Shown here piece by piece: positions 53,062-63,895 of a DNA stretch of 64,000 bases (the stretch's first letter is position 1; each line of letters opens with the position of its first letter). Location of the stretch: positions 43,928 through 107,927 of the forward strand of contig JAPJBO010000779.1 in NCBI GenBank assembly GCA_030068145.1, read 5' to 3'. The notes beneath the pieces were generated by a model. That model saw nothing but the letters and a program-made list of their open reading frames with translations, ran no database searches and was not told where the DNA came from. The stretch comes from Diplonema papillatum (lineage: Eukaryota > Euglenozoa > Diplonemea > Diplonemida > Diplonemidae). The position numbers and the translations under genes were made by a program.

Positions 53062-53585
53062 TTCTTCAGGCCATCATCTTAGTTTGCCGCGAAGCTTCGA
53101 CTTCTTCAGGCCATCATCTTAGTTTGCCGCGAAGCTTCGACTTCTTCAGGCCATCATCTTAGTTTGCCGCGAAGCTTCGACTTCTTCAGGCCATCTTCCT
53201 GACAGCACAGTCGGTCGGATTCAGACTGCCTGGAGGCCGCTACTTCTTTGGCTATCATCTCAAATTGACTTCTTCAGGCCATCATCGTAGTTTGCCGCGA
53301 AGCTCGACTTCTTTAGGCCATCGTCGTATTCAGAATGCCGGGAAGCTACTTCTTCAGGCTATCAAATTGCCTGCTAATCGCTACTTCTTCAGGTCGTCGT
53401 CTTAGTTTGCCGCGAAGCTTCGACTTCTTCAGGCCATCATCTTAGTTTGCCGCGAAGCTTCGACTTCTTCAGGCCATCATCTTAGTTTGCTGCGAAGCTT
53501 CGACTTCTTCAGGCCATCATCTTAGTTTGCCGCGAAGCTTCGACTTCTTCAGGCCATCATCTTAGTTTGCCGCGAAGCTTCGACT
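53062..53585 (+). repeat. 40-bp tandem repeat
   Basis: Unit CGACTTCTTCAGGCCATCAT plus CTTAGTTTGCCGCGAAGCTT, about nine fairly complete copies in two runs (53062-53185 and 53380-53585), separated by degenerate units. Confidence 0.9.
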
Positions 53586-54061
53586 GTCTGCACGCACGCG
53601 ACTGCTTGAGGTCATCATCTTGCCTGCACGGTCGGAATCAGATTGCCGAGAAGTCGCTTCTTCTTCAGGCCATCGGCTAGTCGGCCTCTTTACCGAGAAG
53701 CCGTGGCGCCGAAATGCCTTCTCTACGCGAAGCAGCGGAGGGGTGCTGCCGGAACGGTCCACGAGCCCGTTGCGTCGCTTCGTCTCCAGGCCATCGTCTT
53801 GTCGGCCTCTTTACCCAGAAGCCATCCGCTGAAACGCCTTCTACGCGACGCCGCAGAGGGGTGCTGTCGGGACGGTCCACGCGCCCGTTGCGCGTCACTT
53901 TTCACAAGGTTCTTCTGCCGGCAGCGGGATCACGGCCTCCGCAGGAAGCGCCGAAAACAAGAACTGGCACCGGGCCCCGCTCACGCCGAGCTTCTTCCCC
54001 TTGAACGCGCGAATAAAACTCTGTCGGGTCGGTTGGGCACGGGTGAGTTAAAGCAACGAGG

Positions 54062-54556
54062 GTTTGATGCATGGGCAAAAGTAAAACAGAGTCGTTTGCA
54101 GCAGGTGGGCTACGATGGTGCCTGATCATCTTGGATGGCCAAAAGTAAATCAGAGTCGTTTGCAGCAGTGGACTACGATGGTACCTGATCGTCTTGGATG
54201 GTATCAGAGTCGTTTTCAGCAGAGGACTACGGTGGTTCGGCTGAACTACGCTAGGCAGGGGAAGACGATTGCAGCGCGAACATCGGGGGGCAAGATGATC
54301 AGGTCCGGTGTCCGCTCTTGGTTAACAACTGCCGTCTCGGCTGCACTACGCTAGGCAGGGGCAGGGCGAATGCAGCAAGAGCTTCGGGATCGAAGACGAC
54401 TAGATCCGTCGCATTCTACTGCCATACCTGATCATCTTGGATGGTCAAAAGTAAAACAGAGTCGTTTACAGCAGGCGGGCTACGATGATACCTGATCATC
54501 TTGGATGGTATCAGAGTCGTTTGCAGCAGAGGACTACGATGGTACCTGATCATCTT
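54062..54556 (+). repeat. CAGAGTCGTTTGCAGCAG repeat, interrupted by a TIR element
   Basis: About 60-base units with AGTCGTTTGCAGCAG...GGTACCTGATCATCTTGGAT occur at 54080-54240 and 54430-54556 and resume at 55869-55937 beyond the inserted element. Confidence 0.8.
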
Positions 54557-54557
54557 G

Positions 54558-55865
54558 CATACATGTAACCCCCGACAAATTTGTCGGGGGAAATCGGGGA
54601 AAATCGGGGGTCTGATGGCTCAGCAGAAAATGGGTGGAAAATCGGGGGAAATCGGGGAAAATCGGGGGTATTTATAGTTGGACTCTACCTGTCTGCAAGG
54701 CAAAGAGATGGGAAACCAAGTACATACATCGCATTAAATAACTATGTCGACGTGTTTCGAAACTGGGATACTCTCAGAATAATATTTCTCCGGCTATTTC
54801 TCACGGGCCATGACACCTACTCACCAAGTCCGACTCCTCTGAAGATACTCAACCATCTTCGCGAATCCCGCCTGCGACATCGCATCAGTGCCGCGCATTG
54901 CGATGATCACCGGCTTCAACCGGCGGCGTCTTTTCTTCTCTCCGAGTATGTTCAGTGTACTGAAGGCCGAAAAATCCACGTATGTGTCAGTCGGTGAGCT
55001 TGAGACACATATTAGCGAAGCACTGCAGTGCCGGATGCTCCCCCGTGTAGGATGCACAATAGTCGTGGACTCTACCGCGGGTGCTTGTCAGTGGAGCACT
55101 GACCGGCGAAGCTCGCGGCAAACAGGGCACACATTGCCTCCATAGAGGCACCGTCTGGTTCGCTCAAGGAGGACCATTGCTGGGTAAAGGAACCGAAGAC
55201 TGGTGAAGATGCCGTAATTCGGGTGCTCTGTATAGGCCCTCTGTAGGCTTCTTCTGGGTATGCTTGGCTGACCAGTGCGCCGAAGTCGAACTTCGATCGG
55301 ACAGCTGTGCACTAACTGTCGAAGATAACAACATCTTCATCGTAGCCGCCGCCTGTTTAGCCCGTCCCGGATTTCCTTGTTCCTCAGCAGAAAGCCGTTG
55401 GCTGAACTAAACTCCGCATGCTGCTTCACCACCTCGGAAGGCAGCAGGACGGCCCCGCAGAAATAAGAGTGCTAAAAAGAAGAAGCTGGTGCCTATCGAA
55501 GACACGACAAGGAAGCAGCGCAGCGTCGAACCGAAAGCCCGCGCCGGCAGTTGTCAAGGAAGCGCGGGCGTTGAGCGAAATACTCGCAAAGCAGCCGCAA
55601 AAGCTGACCGGGTCGCACAAGACGTGCCTCGGCTAACATTTCTTTTTTTCCGTTCGTTCGCCATTTCTCAAAAATTCTATTTTCTTTCTCAGCCTTTCAA
55701 TTGGTAGTCGTGCCAATGGGCCGAAAACCCCTTTTCCCAGCCGGTGCACTACAGTGAAACCCCCCCGATTTCCCCCGATTTTGAAAATCGGGGGGGTTTT
55801 AGCCCCCGATTCCCCCCGATTTCCCCCGATTTCCCCCGACAAATTTGTCGGGGGTTACATGTATG
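54558..55865. mobile_element. 1.3-kb TIR element with CCCCGATTT subterminal repeats
   Basis: Ends CATACATGTAACCCCCGAC and its complement, each followed by the palindrome CAAATTTG and runs of GGGGGAAATC. Flanks ATCTTG and ATATTG may be a 6-base duplication with one mismatch; the surrounding tandem repeat shows the uninterrupted site. The interior ORFs (for example 54888-55145) are unrecognised. The CGGGGAAAT subterminal repeats recall those of the 2.35-kb element. Confidence 0.75.
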
Positions 55866-56068
55866 ATATTGGATGGTCAAAAGTAAATCAGAGTCGTTTG
55901 CAGCAGTGGACTACGAAGGTACCTGATCATCTTGGATCCCCACGCTTGCTCTTGTAATAATGGAGACTTGTCGGATGCTTTCGCAGAAGTTCGTCTTCGT
56001 GCGATCTGCGAATTTCACCTGAGTCTAGCACGCTGACGTAGGAGTTGAAAGCATAAACGTATAAGCAT

Positions 56069-56279
56069 AAAATACTCGCGGGACTGCCTTGTGCTTACTT
56101 CGAAGGAGGCTAGAGGTGGAGAAAACAATACAACTACAAAGTGGGTCTTTTTTGTTGAACGCTTACGCCCCAGATTCACCTGTGTTTCGTGTGGGCTACA
56201 GCACATTTACCTCCTTTGATCTTTTGCAGCTGGCAGCCTCCTCAAGTATTTCCTACAAAGCAGCTGCTTATACAAAAAA
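56069..56279 (+). mobile_element. SINE-like element F, copy 4
   Basis: As the other copies but with a 15-base internal deletion after CGCTTACGCCC. Confidence 0.7.
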
Positions 56280-56294
56280 GGCAGATTTCTTCTT

Positions 56295-56505
56295 TAGCCC
56301 TAAGGTATTTTCGACTTTCTCTTATAGCCCTAGCTATTTTCCCTTTTATCCCTAACGAGGGATATAAGGGAAAATAGCTAGGGATATAAGAGAAAACAAC
56401 TAGGGATGTAAGAGAACCTATTAGGGATATAAGAGAAAACATTAGGGATATATAAGAGAACACATTAGGGATATAAGAGAAAACATTAGGGACATAAGAG
56501 AATGT
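56295..56505 (+). repeat. TAGGGATATAAGAGAAAACA tandem repeat with an initial inverted unit
   Basis: About seven 21-base direct units preceded by a reversed segment, so 56300-56395 can form a long hairpin (TAGCTATTTTCCC / GGGAAAATAGCTA). Confidence 0.85.
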
Positions 56506-56559
56506 TTTGTCTCACTGTTCTGCCCACGTGTCCTTCGTGTTTTTTTTTGTCCATTTTTT

Positions 56560-56948
56560 TCGAAACTGCAGGAAGGCGGCTGCGAATGGGAAGAAGCCAT
56601 ACTGCACCCCTGGCATCGTCAAGTACCGCCGACATGACTCCGGTCGTCAGCTTCTCAACGGATTCCTTGGTCGTTGGGGCGAAGGGTACTCTCGCCAGCA
56701 CGGCTGGGAGGATCGCGGATTGTACTAAGAGCACTCTGCTCGGTTGCGGAATCGGGACGTGACGTAGGTTGTGGGCGGTGCTGGTGGCGGTCTCGAGCCT
56801 GGCCGTGTCGTTGTGGTCGCGCCCCTTCCGTGAGGTGCTCGGTTTGGCCCCAAGGCATTTTAGCGCTGTCGCCTGGGGAAACCTCCTCCCCGTGCTCCGG
56901 AGCTGAAGTCGCGACACGTAATCACGGACGGTCGTGAACACCGCTCGT
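56560..56948 (-). mobile_element. LINE fragment L7, distinct family
   Basis: Encodes the segment just after the reverse-transcriptase core: NLRHVPIPQPSRVLLVQSAI, LPAVLARVPFAP, VEKLTTGVMSAV, homologous but not close to LRHAPFRYEKRVRIVQSNVL and LTTSVMGLIW of L4. Its 5' border meets GTTGAGCAGGGGTTGCC (56949), the right half of a D-type hairpin, so a second LINE family may use the same octamer. The 3' end is not defined. Confidence 0.65.
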
Positions 56949-57313
56949 GTTGAGCAGGGGTTGCCATGTAGCCCGTACCGGTCTAAGCCTTCATTGTAGC
57001 TTCCATAAGTACCCGGGTCCGACGGTCCGTTAGTCATCAGCGACACCGGGCGGGAAAAAGTAAATAAAAAGAAAGGGGAAAAATGGGGGTGTGGGTGGAT
57101 AAGCTCGTGGTAGGTTGTTCGGAAATAAGTACAACCTCAAACTACGCCTAGCACAGGGCCAGGCGGCATATACGTGCCTTCATCCTCTCATGTTAGTGTG
57201 CGTTCACTCGTACAGACACTTCGAGTTTTTCCCGTTAGTCAGGGTAAACGGGTGCGGAGTGAAACATAGACCAGCCAGCAATCAAGAACCCGATGAGGCT
57301 CAAACGACGTGGA

Positions 57314-57905
57314 TCAGAATCTCACACCCGCGAGGTGGCAACGTCTCTCATGCGCGCGGAGTCCCCTCAGACCTTGGAACCTCTGGCCATCCCTCGTGCA
57401 CTCGATGGAGCAGTGTTGGCATCGCAGCACCGGGGAACCCGTTAACTGCTGTTCAAACAACTGACCATGCGGTGTCAGACATTGGGAGTCCGGCAAGGGC
57501 GGGCAGGGTGGCGAATTACCAAAGGGGCAGAAGGAGTCAGGTGATCCTTCCGACTGCCGGCTCATCAAATTACCGGCTGAACCTGGGGGTGCAGGCAAGT
57601 CGGGTAGTCGATCCTGAGTAGGAAGCACCATGGAGGGTGACGGGGCACGGACAGTCATGTCGTGGGCATTCCGGGGGATCCGGACAAAGGCCGCGAGGTA
57701 AACGTCACCCCACGGAATGTCGTCGACGGAGGTGACGTGCAGGTCGTCGAAGAGGATCCACCCCGTGTCTTGCGCAACGTACGTGACGTAGTGTCCGCTA
57801 GCCGTATCCTCCCCCATGTGCACCACGACGGCTGCGAGGCGTAGCAGAGGTCCGGCGGTCCGAAGAAGGGGGGCAATTTCACGTCATTCTGCATCAGAAC
57901 ACATT
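57314..57905 (-). pseudogene. Ubiquitin-specific-protease-like C-terminus fused to a C2H2 zinc finger
   Basis: Reading RLAAVVVHMGEDTASGHYVTYV, WILFDDLHVTSVDDI, then VYLAAFVRIP. This is the His-box of USP/UCH peptidases (H-x-G...GHY...W-x-x-FDD-x-x-V) with the catalytic His and the following Asp. About 100 residues later comes CQHCSIECTRDG...LRAHERRCH, a C2H2 finger of the kind found near the N-termini of LINE proteins. The catalytic Cys half is absent and the frame closes upstream with a stop, so it is a truncated relic. Either a fragment of a retroelement polyprotein with a deubiquitinase-like domain, or two relics joined by chance. Confidence 0.5.
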
Positions 57906-57983
57906 CAGCTGTCAGACGTGTGGGGGGGAATCTTAGTTTAATGTTTAGGCAGAGCACTGCCTTTCAAGAAACGACGAACATAC

Positions 57984-58435
57984 CGCAAGACCGGTGTCGT
58001 CTGGTTCTCGCTGGGCGGCCTCTTCCAGCTGTTTGAACTTCGAAGAGGACGCGTTGAGGAAGTAGTCGTTGAGCATCACCGAGATGTTGTCGAAGTCGGC
58101 TTTGCCGCCGGTGGGCGACTCCGGCGCCGCGAAGCCCATGTCGCCGAAGCTCTGCATCAGCTCCTCGAGGCGGTGCAGGAGGGGCTGGTAGATGCGGACG
58201 ACCTGGCGGGAACTCGCCTCGCTCCAGCAGTCGACGATCCGGGTGAAGCTCCTGACCATGTGATCGCTGCCGACGGCGTCGAAGGCCGAGCAGTCGGCCA
58301 GCAAGCAGAAGGCACCCCACGAGGCTGCGTGGTCAGCCATCGCCTGGGCGTACTCCAGCGGCTGGCCGAACGACACTTGGAACCGCTTCCGCGCCGTGCC
58401 CACGTTCCCGCTGAGCAGCGTGCCGGTGGCTAAAC
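57984..58435 (-). CDS. Second cyclase-like gene, exon homologous to exon 4
   Basis: Acceptor ATTATTCAG before 58435, donor GTATGT at 57983; 452 bases against 449 in the first gene, same phases. Reads GLATGTLLSGNVGTARKRFQ ... DHAASWGAFCLLADC ... FTRIVDCWSEASSRQVVRIY. It is the C-terminal half of the degenerate cyclase-homology domain. D-family sequence (TTTTTTAGAGTTAAAGTTCG) lies immediately upstream in the intron. The next exon is not found. Confidence 0.75.
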
Positions 58436-59111
58436 CTGAATAATGCGTGGTTTTTTAGAGTTAAAGTTCGCTTGAAATGCCGGGGTTTTAGGGTCTCCGT
58501 GTGACCGTTGTTAAAATGGGTTCTCTTCGACGCAAGAGAAAAGGGCTATAATATTATGCCTTTTCTTTGTATTTCACCATCGTGTCTTCCCGATTACCTT
58601 GACCACTTGATCGAGACTAGTAGTACTAACTCGGATCTGGAACGAGTCCATGGGAGAGGAACGGTCTTGACTTTTGCATTTTCATTGGCACATGACCGAT
58701 TCATTTGCATTCCCTCCATGTCTTTCGAGCATGTGGTATGTCATTCATACGCATTCTAATCGGCATCGCTCTTCTTGAATCGCGAATGATCCATGGGTTA
58801 CGGTTTCGTTGCGAAGTAGTAAAGGGGGTCTTTGCAAGAAACGGGTTTCGAATGGATGTGTGCTCAACACCGCACCGGTCCCGTCGTCTGCGCCGTATTT
58901 TCGGTCCTTTAAGCTGCGGACACATGAGGCGGACCATCGTCAGCGCGGAACCTTGGCGCTCCAGGAGGACGGAAGGATCACTACCTCTGCTGTTGGTAAT
59001 ATGGAAAGGGGGTCCCCTCCTGGAAGCCTTGGCGCTCCAGGAGCGGAAGGATCACTACCTCCTGTTGTAAATATGATGGTCAACCCCACGCATAAAATGA
59101 AATCAAAGACT

Positions 59112-59735
59112 GGCAGATGAAAGAGACTGGTGTTCACTGGAAAGTGGTCGTAGCTTCGTCTCGAGCTGCAAGCGAACCGCGTCGAGGAGACGATGTGGCT
59201 TAGCGGAGTTCCACAAGGCTGTGACCGTGCTGCCGACGACGGAGCTGATGCTGCCCTCGGTGGTCGCGGCGCCGTCCATTGCGACGGCGAGGATGAAGCT
59301 CACAGTCTCGACCGCCCACGACGTGTACTGCGGGTGCTCCTTCACGACCGCCACCAAGAACGTGTACTGCGGGTGCTCCTTCACGACCGCCACCAAGAGC
59401 GTGTACTGCGGGTACTCCTTCACGACCGCCACCAAGAACGTGTACTGCGGGTACTCCTTCACGACCGCCACCAAGAACGTGTACTGCGGGTACTCCTTCA
59501 CGACCGCCACCAAGAACGTGTACTGCGGGTACTCCTTCACGACCGCCACCAAGAACGTGTACTGCGGGTGCTCCTTCACGACCGCCACCAAGAACGTGTA
59601 CTGCGGGTGCTCCTTCACGACCGCCACCAAGAACGTGTACTGCGGGTGCTCCTTCACGACCGCCACCAAGACAGCTGTGCCGTTGGACCTCCAGAACGGT
59701 GGGTTTCCACGAGAACACGAGCCATTTTTACTCAG
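59112..59735 (-). CDS. Second cyclase-like gene, exon homologous to the end of exon 3, with coding minisatellite
   Basis: The C-terminal part TTEGSISSVVGSTVTALWNS matches STDGMVSSVVGGTITVFWNT of the first gene. Upstream the beta-strand segment VAVVKEHPQYTFL is repeated nine times in frame by a 39-base repeat (59322-59672), four or five units carrying Tyr in place of His. The 5' side is cut by the TA-flanked transposon at 59748, and no catalytic domain is found upstream, so this copy is probably inactive. Donor position uncertain, perhaps TTTCCA/GTGAAC near 59132. Confidence 0.6.
59322..59672 (+). repeat. 39-bp in-frame minisatellite, nine units
   Basis: Units start CGTGTACTGCGGGTGCTCC every 39 bases exactly. 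Length is a multiple of three, so copy-number change does not break the frame. Confidence 0.95.
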
Positions 59736-59785
59736 TAAAAATGACTAAAGGGGGGGTAGACCGACTATCCAGGGGGACCTATTAT

Positions 59786-62124
59786 CCACCTGGTCCAGAC
59801 GAAAATATCGGGGAGTATCGGGGAGTTTCGGGGAGTTTCGGGCAGTTTCGGGGAGTTTCGGGGAGTTTCGGGGAAATTCGGGGAGTTTCGGGGTATTTCC
59901 TTTGTGGCGACCACTTTCCCTGCAGCCGGCCTTGGCGAAGGCGGGGAGGGGGCTACGCTATTATGGCCCTACCTTGCGCAGAGCGGAGCCGTGTTTGGCT
60001 ATGCCCCGAAGACGAAGATAGAGGCTGAGAAGGAAGGACAGACTGGGAGGTACAGGTTGGCACGGTTTGACACAGGTAGCGACAGGATCCGCTGCGGCAA
60101 GGAGAGCAGGAACTGTTCCACCAGAGGTCGTGCGGGTACAGAAACAATGCTCGTGCTCGAGTCGCAGCTGGGGACGAACAGGCACGCCTTCAATGATGAG
60201 GTCTGGGGGATGGACGTATTTTCCACGTATGGGCGGACGTACGCCTTCGAAGACGGCACCTCCGGCAAGAAGGGGCAGAAGAGGGTAAATTTAGTGGGCG
60301 GCGGAGACCCAGTGCATGGAGGTCGGCGTGCCCAGACCACCAAGGACGAGAGAGTGTGTACGAGACATCACAAAGCGAAATGCGAAGAGTGCAAGCATCG
60401 GCAAGCGTCGGTAGCGCGCTGCTGCCGAGGCACACCACGCGACAGGGGACGGCCTCGCCGTGAAGTATTGCGAGAAGCACAGGATGACGCAGTGCGGGAC
60501 GTGCAAGACGATCGCGGAATGCTGCAGGAACTCACACCGCGGATGCCTGCCTGCAGCACGATATGCCGATGTGCGGAGTCGGCGGCAAAGAGACGGAAGC
60601 GCGGGCCTTCGCCCCTGGGGACGCCCGAAGCGACACCGAAGTCGAGACGCAGGCTGCGACCATCGGCCCAAAGCGCCACAAGGGAAGCGGCGGATGCCGG
60701 CGCCAACACCGCCATCGAGAACGCCGAAGACAAGGCGACGACACTAGGACGGCCGCTGCAACGAAGCGGCGGCGTAAGGACTCGCCATCATCGAAGACAG
60801 AGACGTGCACTCCGCGGCGGGCAGAGGTCAAGATAAGGTACCAGTGACGAAGAGAGGTAGCACGAAGAGGTAGTCACGAAAGAGAGCAGATGCAGATTAT
60901 CGCCACAGGCTCTTTGCATGCTAACCCTAACCACCAGGACCAGGGGCAGCTACGGTCGAAGACGGCAATTCGAGCGAGGAGTAAGGTTGATAACCAAAAT
61001 GAGAGGCACGATGGCCATCCGAAAGCAGGGTTGCAGGATGATGCTTGGCCAAGGATACGGTTGCTATGGCGACTGGGACAGAGAGATAACGCAAGATAGA
61101 GAGTCCTCCTTATGGGGTGGTCACACCTTCGCAGTCCCAGGGCCTCCACCCACCTGCATACGGTCGTCGACTGACCATTCCCGAGACGAGTTGGAATGCG
61201 GGTACCATCTTTCCGGAGATTTCCGGTTCCTCCCGTACTCTACAACTCCCCACATAAGTGAACGTGGACTCCGAAGTGGACACTCCTTTCAACCGGGTGC
61301 ACGAATTCAGAATTCCGGGATGGGTTGACCCACTGTTTCCGATGCGGCTTCCAATCATCGAAGGCTAAACTCGGGTGCAGGAGCGGTGCTCGTCGTTCGG
61401 GACCAGATGGGGGACGACTGGGTCTGCCCGGTTTACACGTGACTGCTGCAGCGTGGTCAGAAGTGGGAAGGTCATCGGGAGATGGCGGGCGCGAATACTT
61501 TTTGCCCAAACCAAAACCCAAGAGGGGATTGGAGAGTTTGACATAAGAATGGCAAACTCGTGGTACCGAAGGTTGCAACCGCAAACAGAAGAGTCAGATG
61601 ATGGTTGAACCTGCGCACATGCACACGACGCGTCCTGTTCAGACTCCTCCCTGTGTCCAAGGACTCAAAGGCAGGTCCTGCAGGTTTTCCAGCAACTGCT
61701 GGTTCGCCTTGAGGCCCTCCGAATCCGCAGGCTGAAGGGTGTGCCTCAACAACTGCCCAGGAGTCCAAGCAACAGTTGGTAGATGCATCCGGTTAGTAGA
61801 GGAAGAGGATCGGAGGAGGAGGAACACGGACGGCTCAAGAGAGCCGCGTCCGAAGCACACTAGCACACCTACCTGCACACCTCACCCACTTGCCCGCACC
61901 CGTCTACCCAACTACCCACCTGTTCACCCATCCACCGACCTGCCCACTACCATCCACCCATCTGTCCCTTCAACTACCAACCTGTACACCTGCCCACCCA
62001 CCGGCAGCCCCACTTTTTCCCACAAAAATCGGGCTGAGTATCGGGGAGTTTCGGGGAGTTTCGGGGAGTTTCGGGGAAGTGTCGGGGAGTTTCGGGGAAC
62101 TTACCAGGAGCCCGGACCAGGTGG
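59786..62124. mobile_element. 2.35-kb TIR element, copy 2
   Basis: Same ends and interior as 6221-8568, with ATTAT repeated at both borders (59781-59785, 62125-62129). Differences from copy 1 are a few substitutions and short indels (for example a 12-base deletion near 60240), implying recent spread. Confidence 0.85.
59904..60836 (+). pseudogene. LINE-like Cys/His domain relic, copy 2
   Basis: Same broken domain as at 6337-7281, with the frameshift after CCRGTPRD shared. The fault predates the duplication of the element. Confidence 0.6.
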
Positions 62125-62374
62125 ATTATCCTAGGATAATAGGTCGATTGGTTTTGGGGATAAATTTAACTTAATTTTTCAGCGGCGAGTAAATTTTTTA
62201 TGGAAGTGGGCCTATCAGGGCACTAGCTTGGTCTCCGTCCATTTTCCAAATTTGGACCGATAACAGCTTTTTTTTTGTGTTTCCACTGGGTTGTTCGGTG
62301 GCACTTCTTCCTTGACTTCTACCGCATCCAGTGCAGGGAACGTCGGCCAGGCGGCAAAAGAACGGTCGTGGGAG

Positions 62375-62590
62375 TGCCTTGTGATATCGAAATCCCTGAG
62401 TTATGTTAGGGATGAAGCCAGAGGTGACAGAAAATTTTGCCACAGGGAAGGGGGCTTGTGGCAGCCAAGCGTTCATAGCAATGTTGCTTTTCAATCCTTC
62501 GATGTTGACTCTTCCTATCCTAGACAAGCAGAATTGTTTAAGGGCACCCACCAACACTCGACCGGACAGGTTGGTTTTACCAAACAACAA
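62375..62590 (+). rRNA. Degenerate LSU rRNA domain V fragment
   Basis: Recognisable peptidyl-transferase-region sequences in order: GAGGTGACAGAAAA, TTTGCCACAGGGA, TGTGGCAGCCAAGCGTTCAT, CTTCGATGTTGACTCTTCCT, AAGCAGAATT, GACAGGTTGGTTTTACC. The invariant GGGATAACTGG is damaged to GGGAAGGGGG and a later helix is deleted, so it is a pseudogene. It is carried inside the TA-flanked transposon. Confidence 0.75.
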
Positions 62591-62979
62591 TCAATATCGC
62601 GCCGAAGGCGTGAAGGAAAAAAACACCACCCTGCAACAAACCCTGGATAGCCCTTGGATAAGCATTGGATAAAGCCTGGATAATAGCAATTTTTAACCCC
62701 CGCCACTAGTTTTAATGTTCATGGAATTTCCGGAAGAAAATCGGGTGGATAATAGGTCTACCCCCCCTTTACTGCACAAGTAAAAACACCAGTCAACCTT
62801 TTTTACATCAGTAAAATGACTTGTCAAACACCTTTTTTTCACTTTTACTAGTGCACCGTGTGGTTAAAAAAAAGAACTTCTGGCCAATTTGCAGATTCTT
62901 TGTTCTCCGGTATTTTATTGGAACTTTCAGGGGTTGGAACAGCCGCCGCGGGTGCGGGTAAAAGTGCGATAAGGTGGAA

Positions 62980-63895
62980 AGTGGTCGGCGGGAAACCCAG
63001 ACTTCAAAACGACAAGATCGGCTGTGTTCAGCCGTAGATAGCCACCAGCGGGTCCTCTTGAAGCCGAAGAATGCTCTCGGGGGTCACAGTTAGCCCCATG
63101 TGTGCAGCGCCAGCGGTGGGCAGGCACACGCTCAGAATGTGTGGTATGCAAGTGCACCCTGCCAAGAATCCGGCTTCACCCGCTTTTGAGAACACAGTGC
63201 TTACAAGGAAAACGCAGAATATAGGGTGGAAAAATTCAAAAGAACCAAGATGAGGACTGTGGGCCCCCCGCCAACGCCAATCTCGGCAGCCTTTCCCCGG
63301 TTCTTTCAGAGATTGTCACCCACGACCCCTGTACCGGGCACGTGCCCAGTCCAAACCGCTCACGATGCGTCGCCGGCTCGCCTCGTCGTCAAGGCTGTTG
63401 AAGGCTTCTGAAAGCCTACCAGAAAGGCGCTTCCAGATGTCAACGTTCTCCTCCTCTGTCATTAGGGCGAGAAAGAAACCGATCAGGTCCTCACCAGAGA
63501 CCTTTTCGCAAAAGGTCCTGCTGGCTACGAGTCGTCTCTGCATGGACTGACCACGTCTCGTTTCCTCATGAAACGGCGACAACTTCTGCATTGACTCAAC
63601 GAACTCCAGACCCGTGATCTTTGGCATTTTCCTTCTCTTAGTTTCCGTTTTCCTGGGTCAACCTGTATTCTTAATTCGTATTGCTGGTAAAGCCGGATTC
63701 TAGGCAGGGTGCACCTGCTGCACCCACTCTATTTACAAGGTGTGCCTGCCCACCGCAGGCGCTGCAGGCGGGGTGGCCAAGTAGGGCTATCTGAGACCCC
63801 TGAGAACATTCTTCGGCTTCAAGAGGACCCGCTGGTGGCTATCTACAGCGGAACACAGCCGATCTTGTCGTTGTGTAGTCTGGGTTTCCCGCTGG
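62980..63895. mobile_element. Inverted-repeat element enclosing a small ORF
   Basis: Arms of about 205 bases (62980-63183 and 63688-63895) are inverted copies with indels, centred on a 500-base unique region that holds the ORF below. Arms include GTGCACCCTGCC, GGGCAGGCACAC and GACAAGATCGGCTGTGTTC on one side and their complements on the other. No target duplication identified. Confidence 0.65.
63316..63627 (-). CDS. Hypothetical 103-residue protein inside the inverted repeat
   Basis: MPKITGLEFVESMQKLSPFH continues as a charged, helix-rich sequence (EENVDIWKRLSGRLSEAFN, then DDEASRRRIVSGLDWARAR) ending RGRG. No TM segment or cysteine pattern. It is preceded by a plausible AG acceptor (AGAATACAG) about 35 bases upstream, as expected for trans-splicing. 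No family recognised; its position between inverted arms suggests cargo or an element-encoded protein. Confidence 0.5.
   Translation of the reverse strand: MPKITGLEFVESMQKLSPFHEETRRGQSMQRRLVASRTFCEKVSGEDLIGFFLALMTEEENVDIWKRLSGRLSEAFNSLDDEASRRRIVSGLDWARARYRGRG

Larger units (their letters stand above)
59748..62769. mobile_element. 3.0-kb TA-flanked TIR element containing a nested element and rRNA sequence
   Basis: Ends AAGGGGGGGTAGACC inverted, with TA at 59746-59747 and 62770-62771. The TIR start resembles the pogo-like element at 10823 (AAGGGGGGGG), suggesting cross-mobilisation by one transposase. Inside are the second 2.35-kb element (59786-62124) and an LSU rRNA fragment. No own transposase seen. 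Confidence 0.7.
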
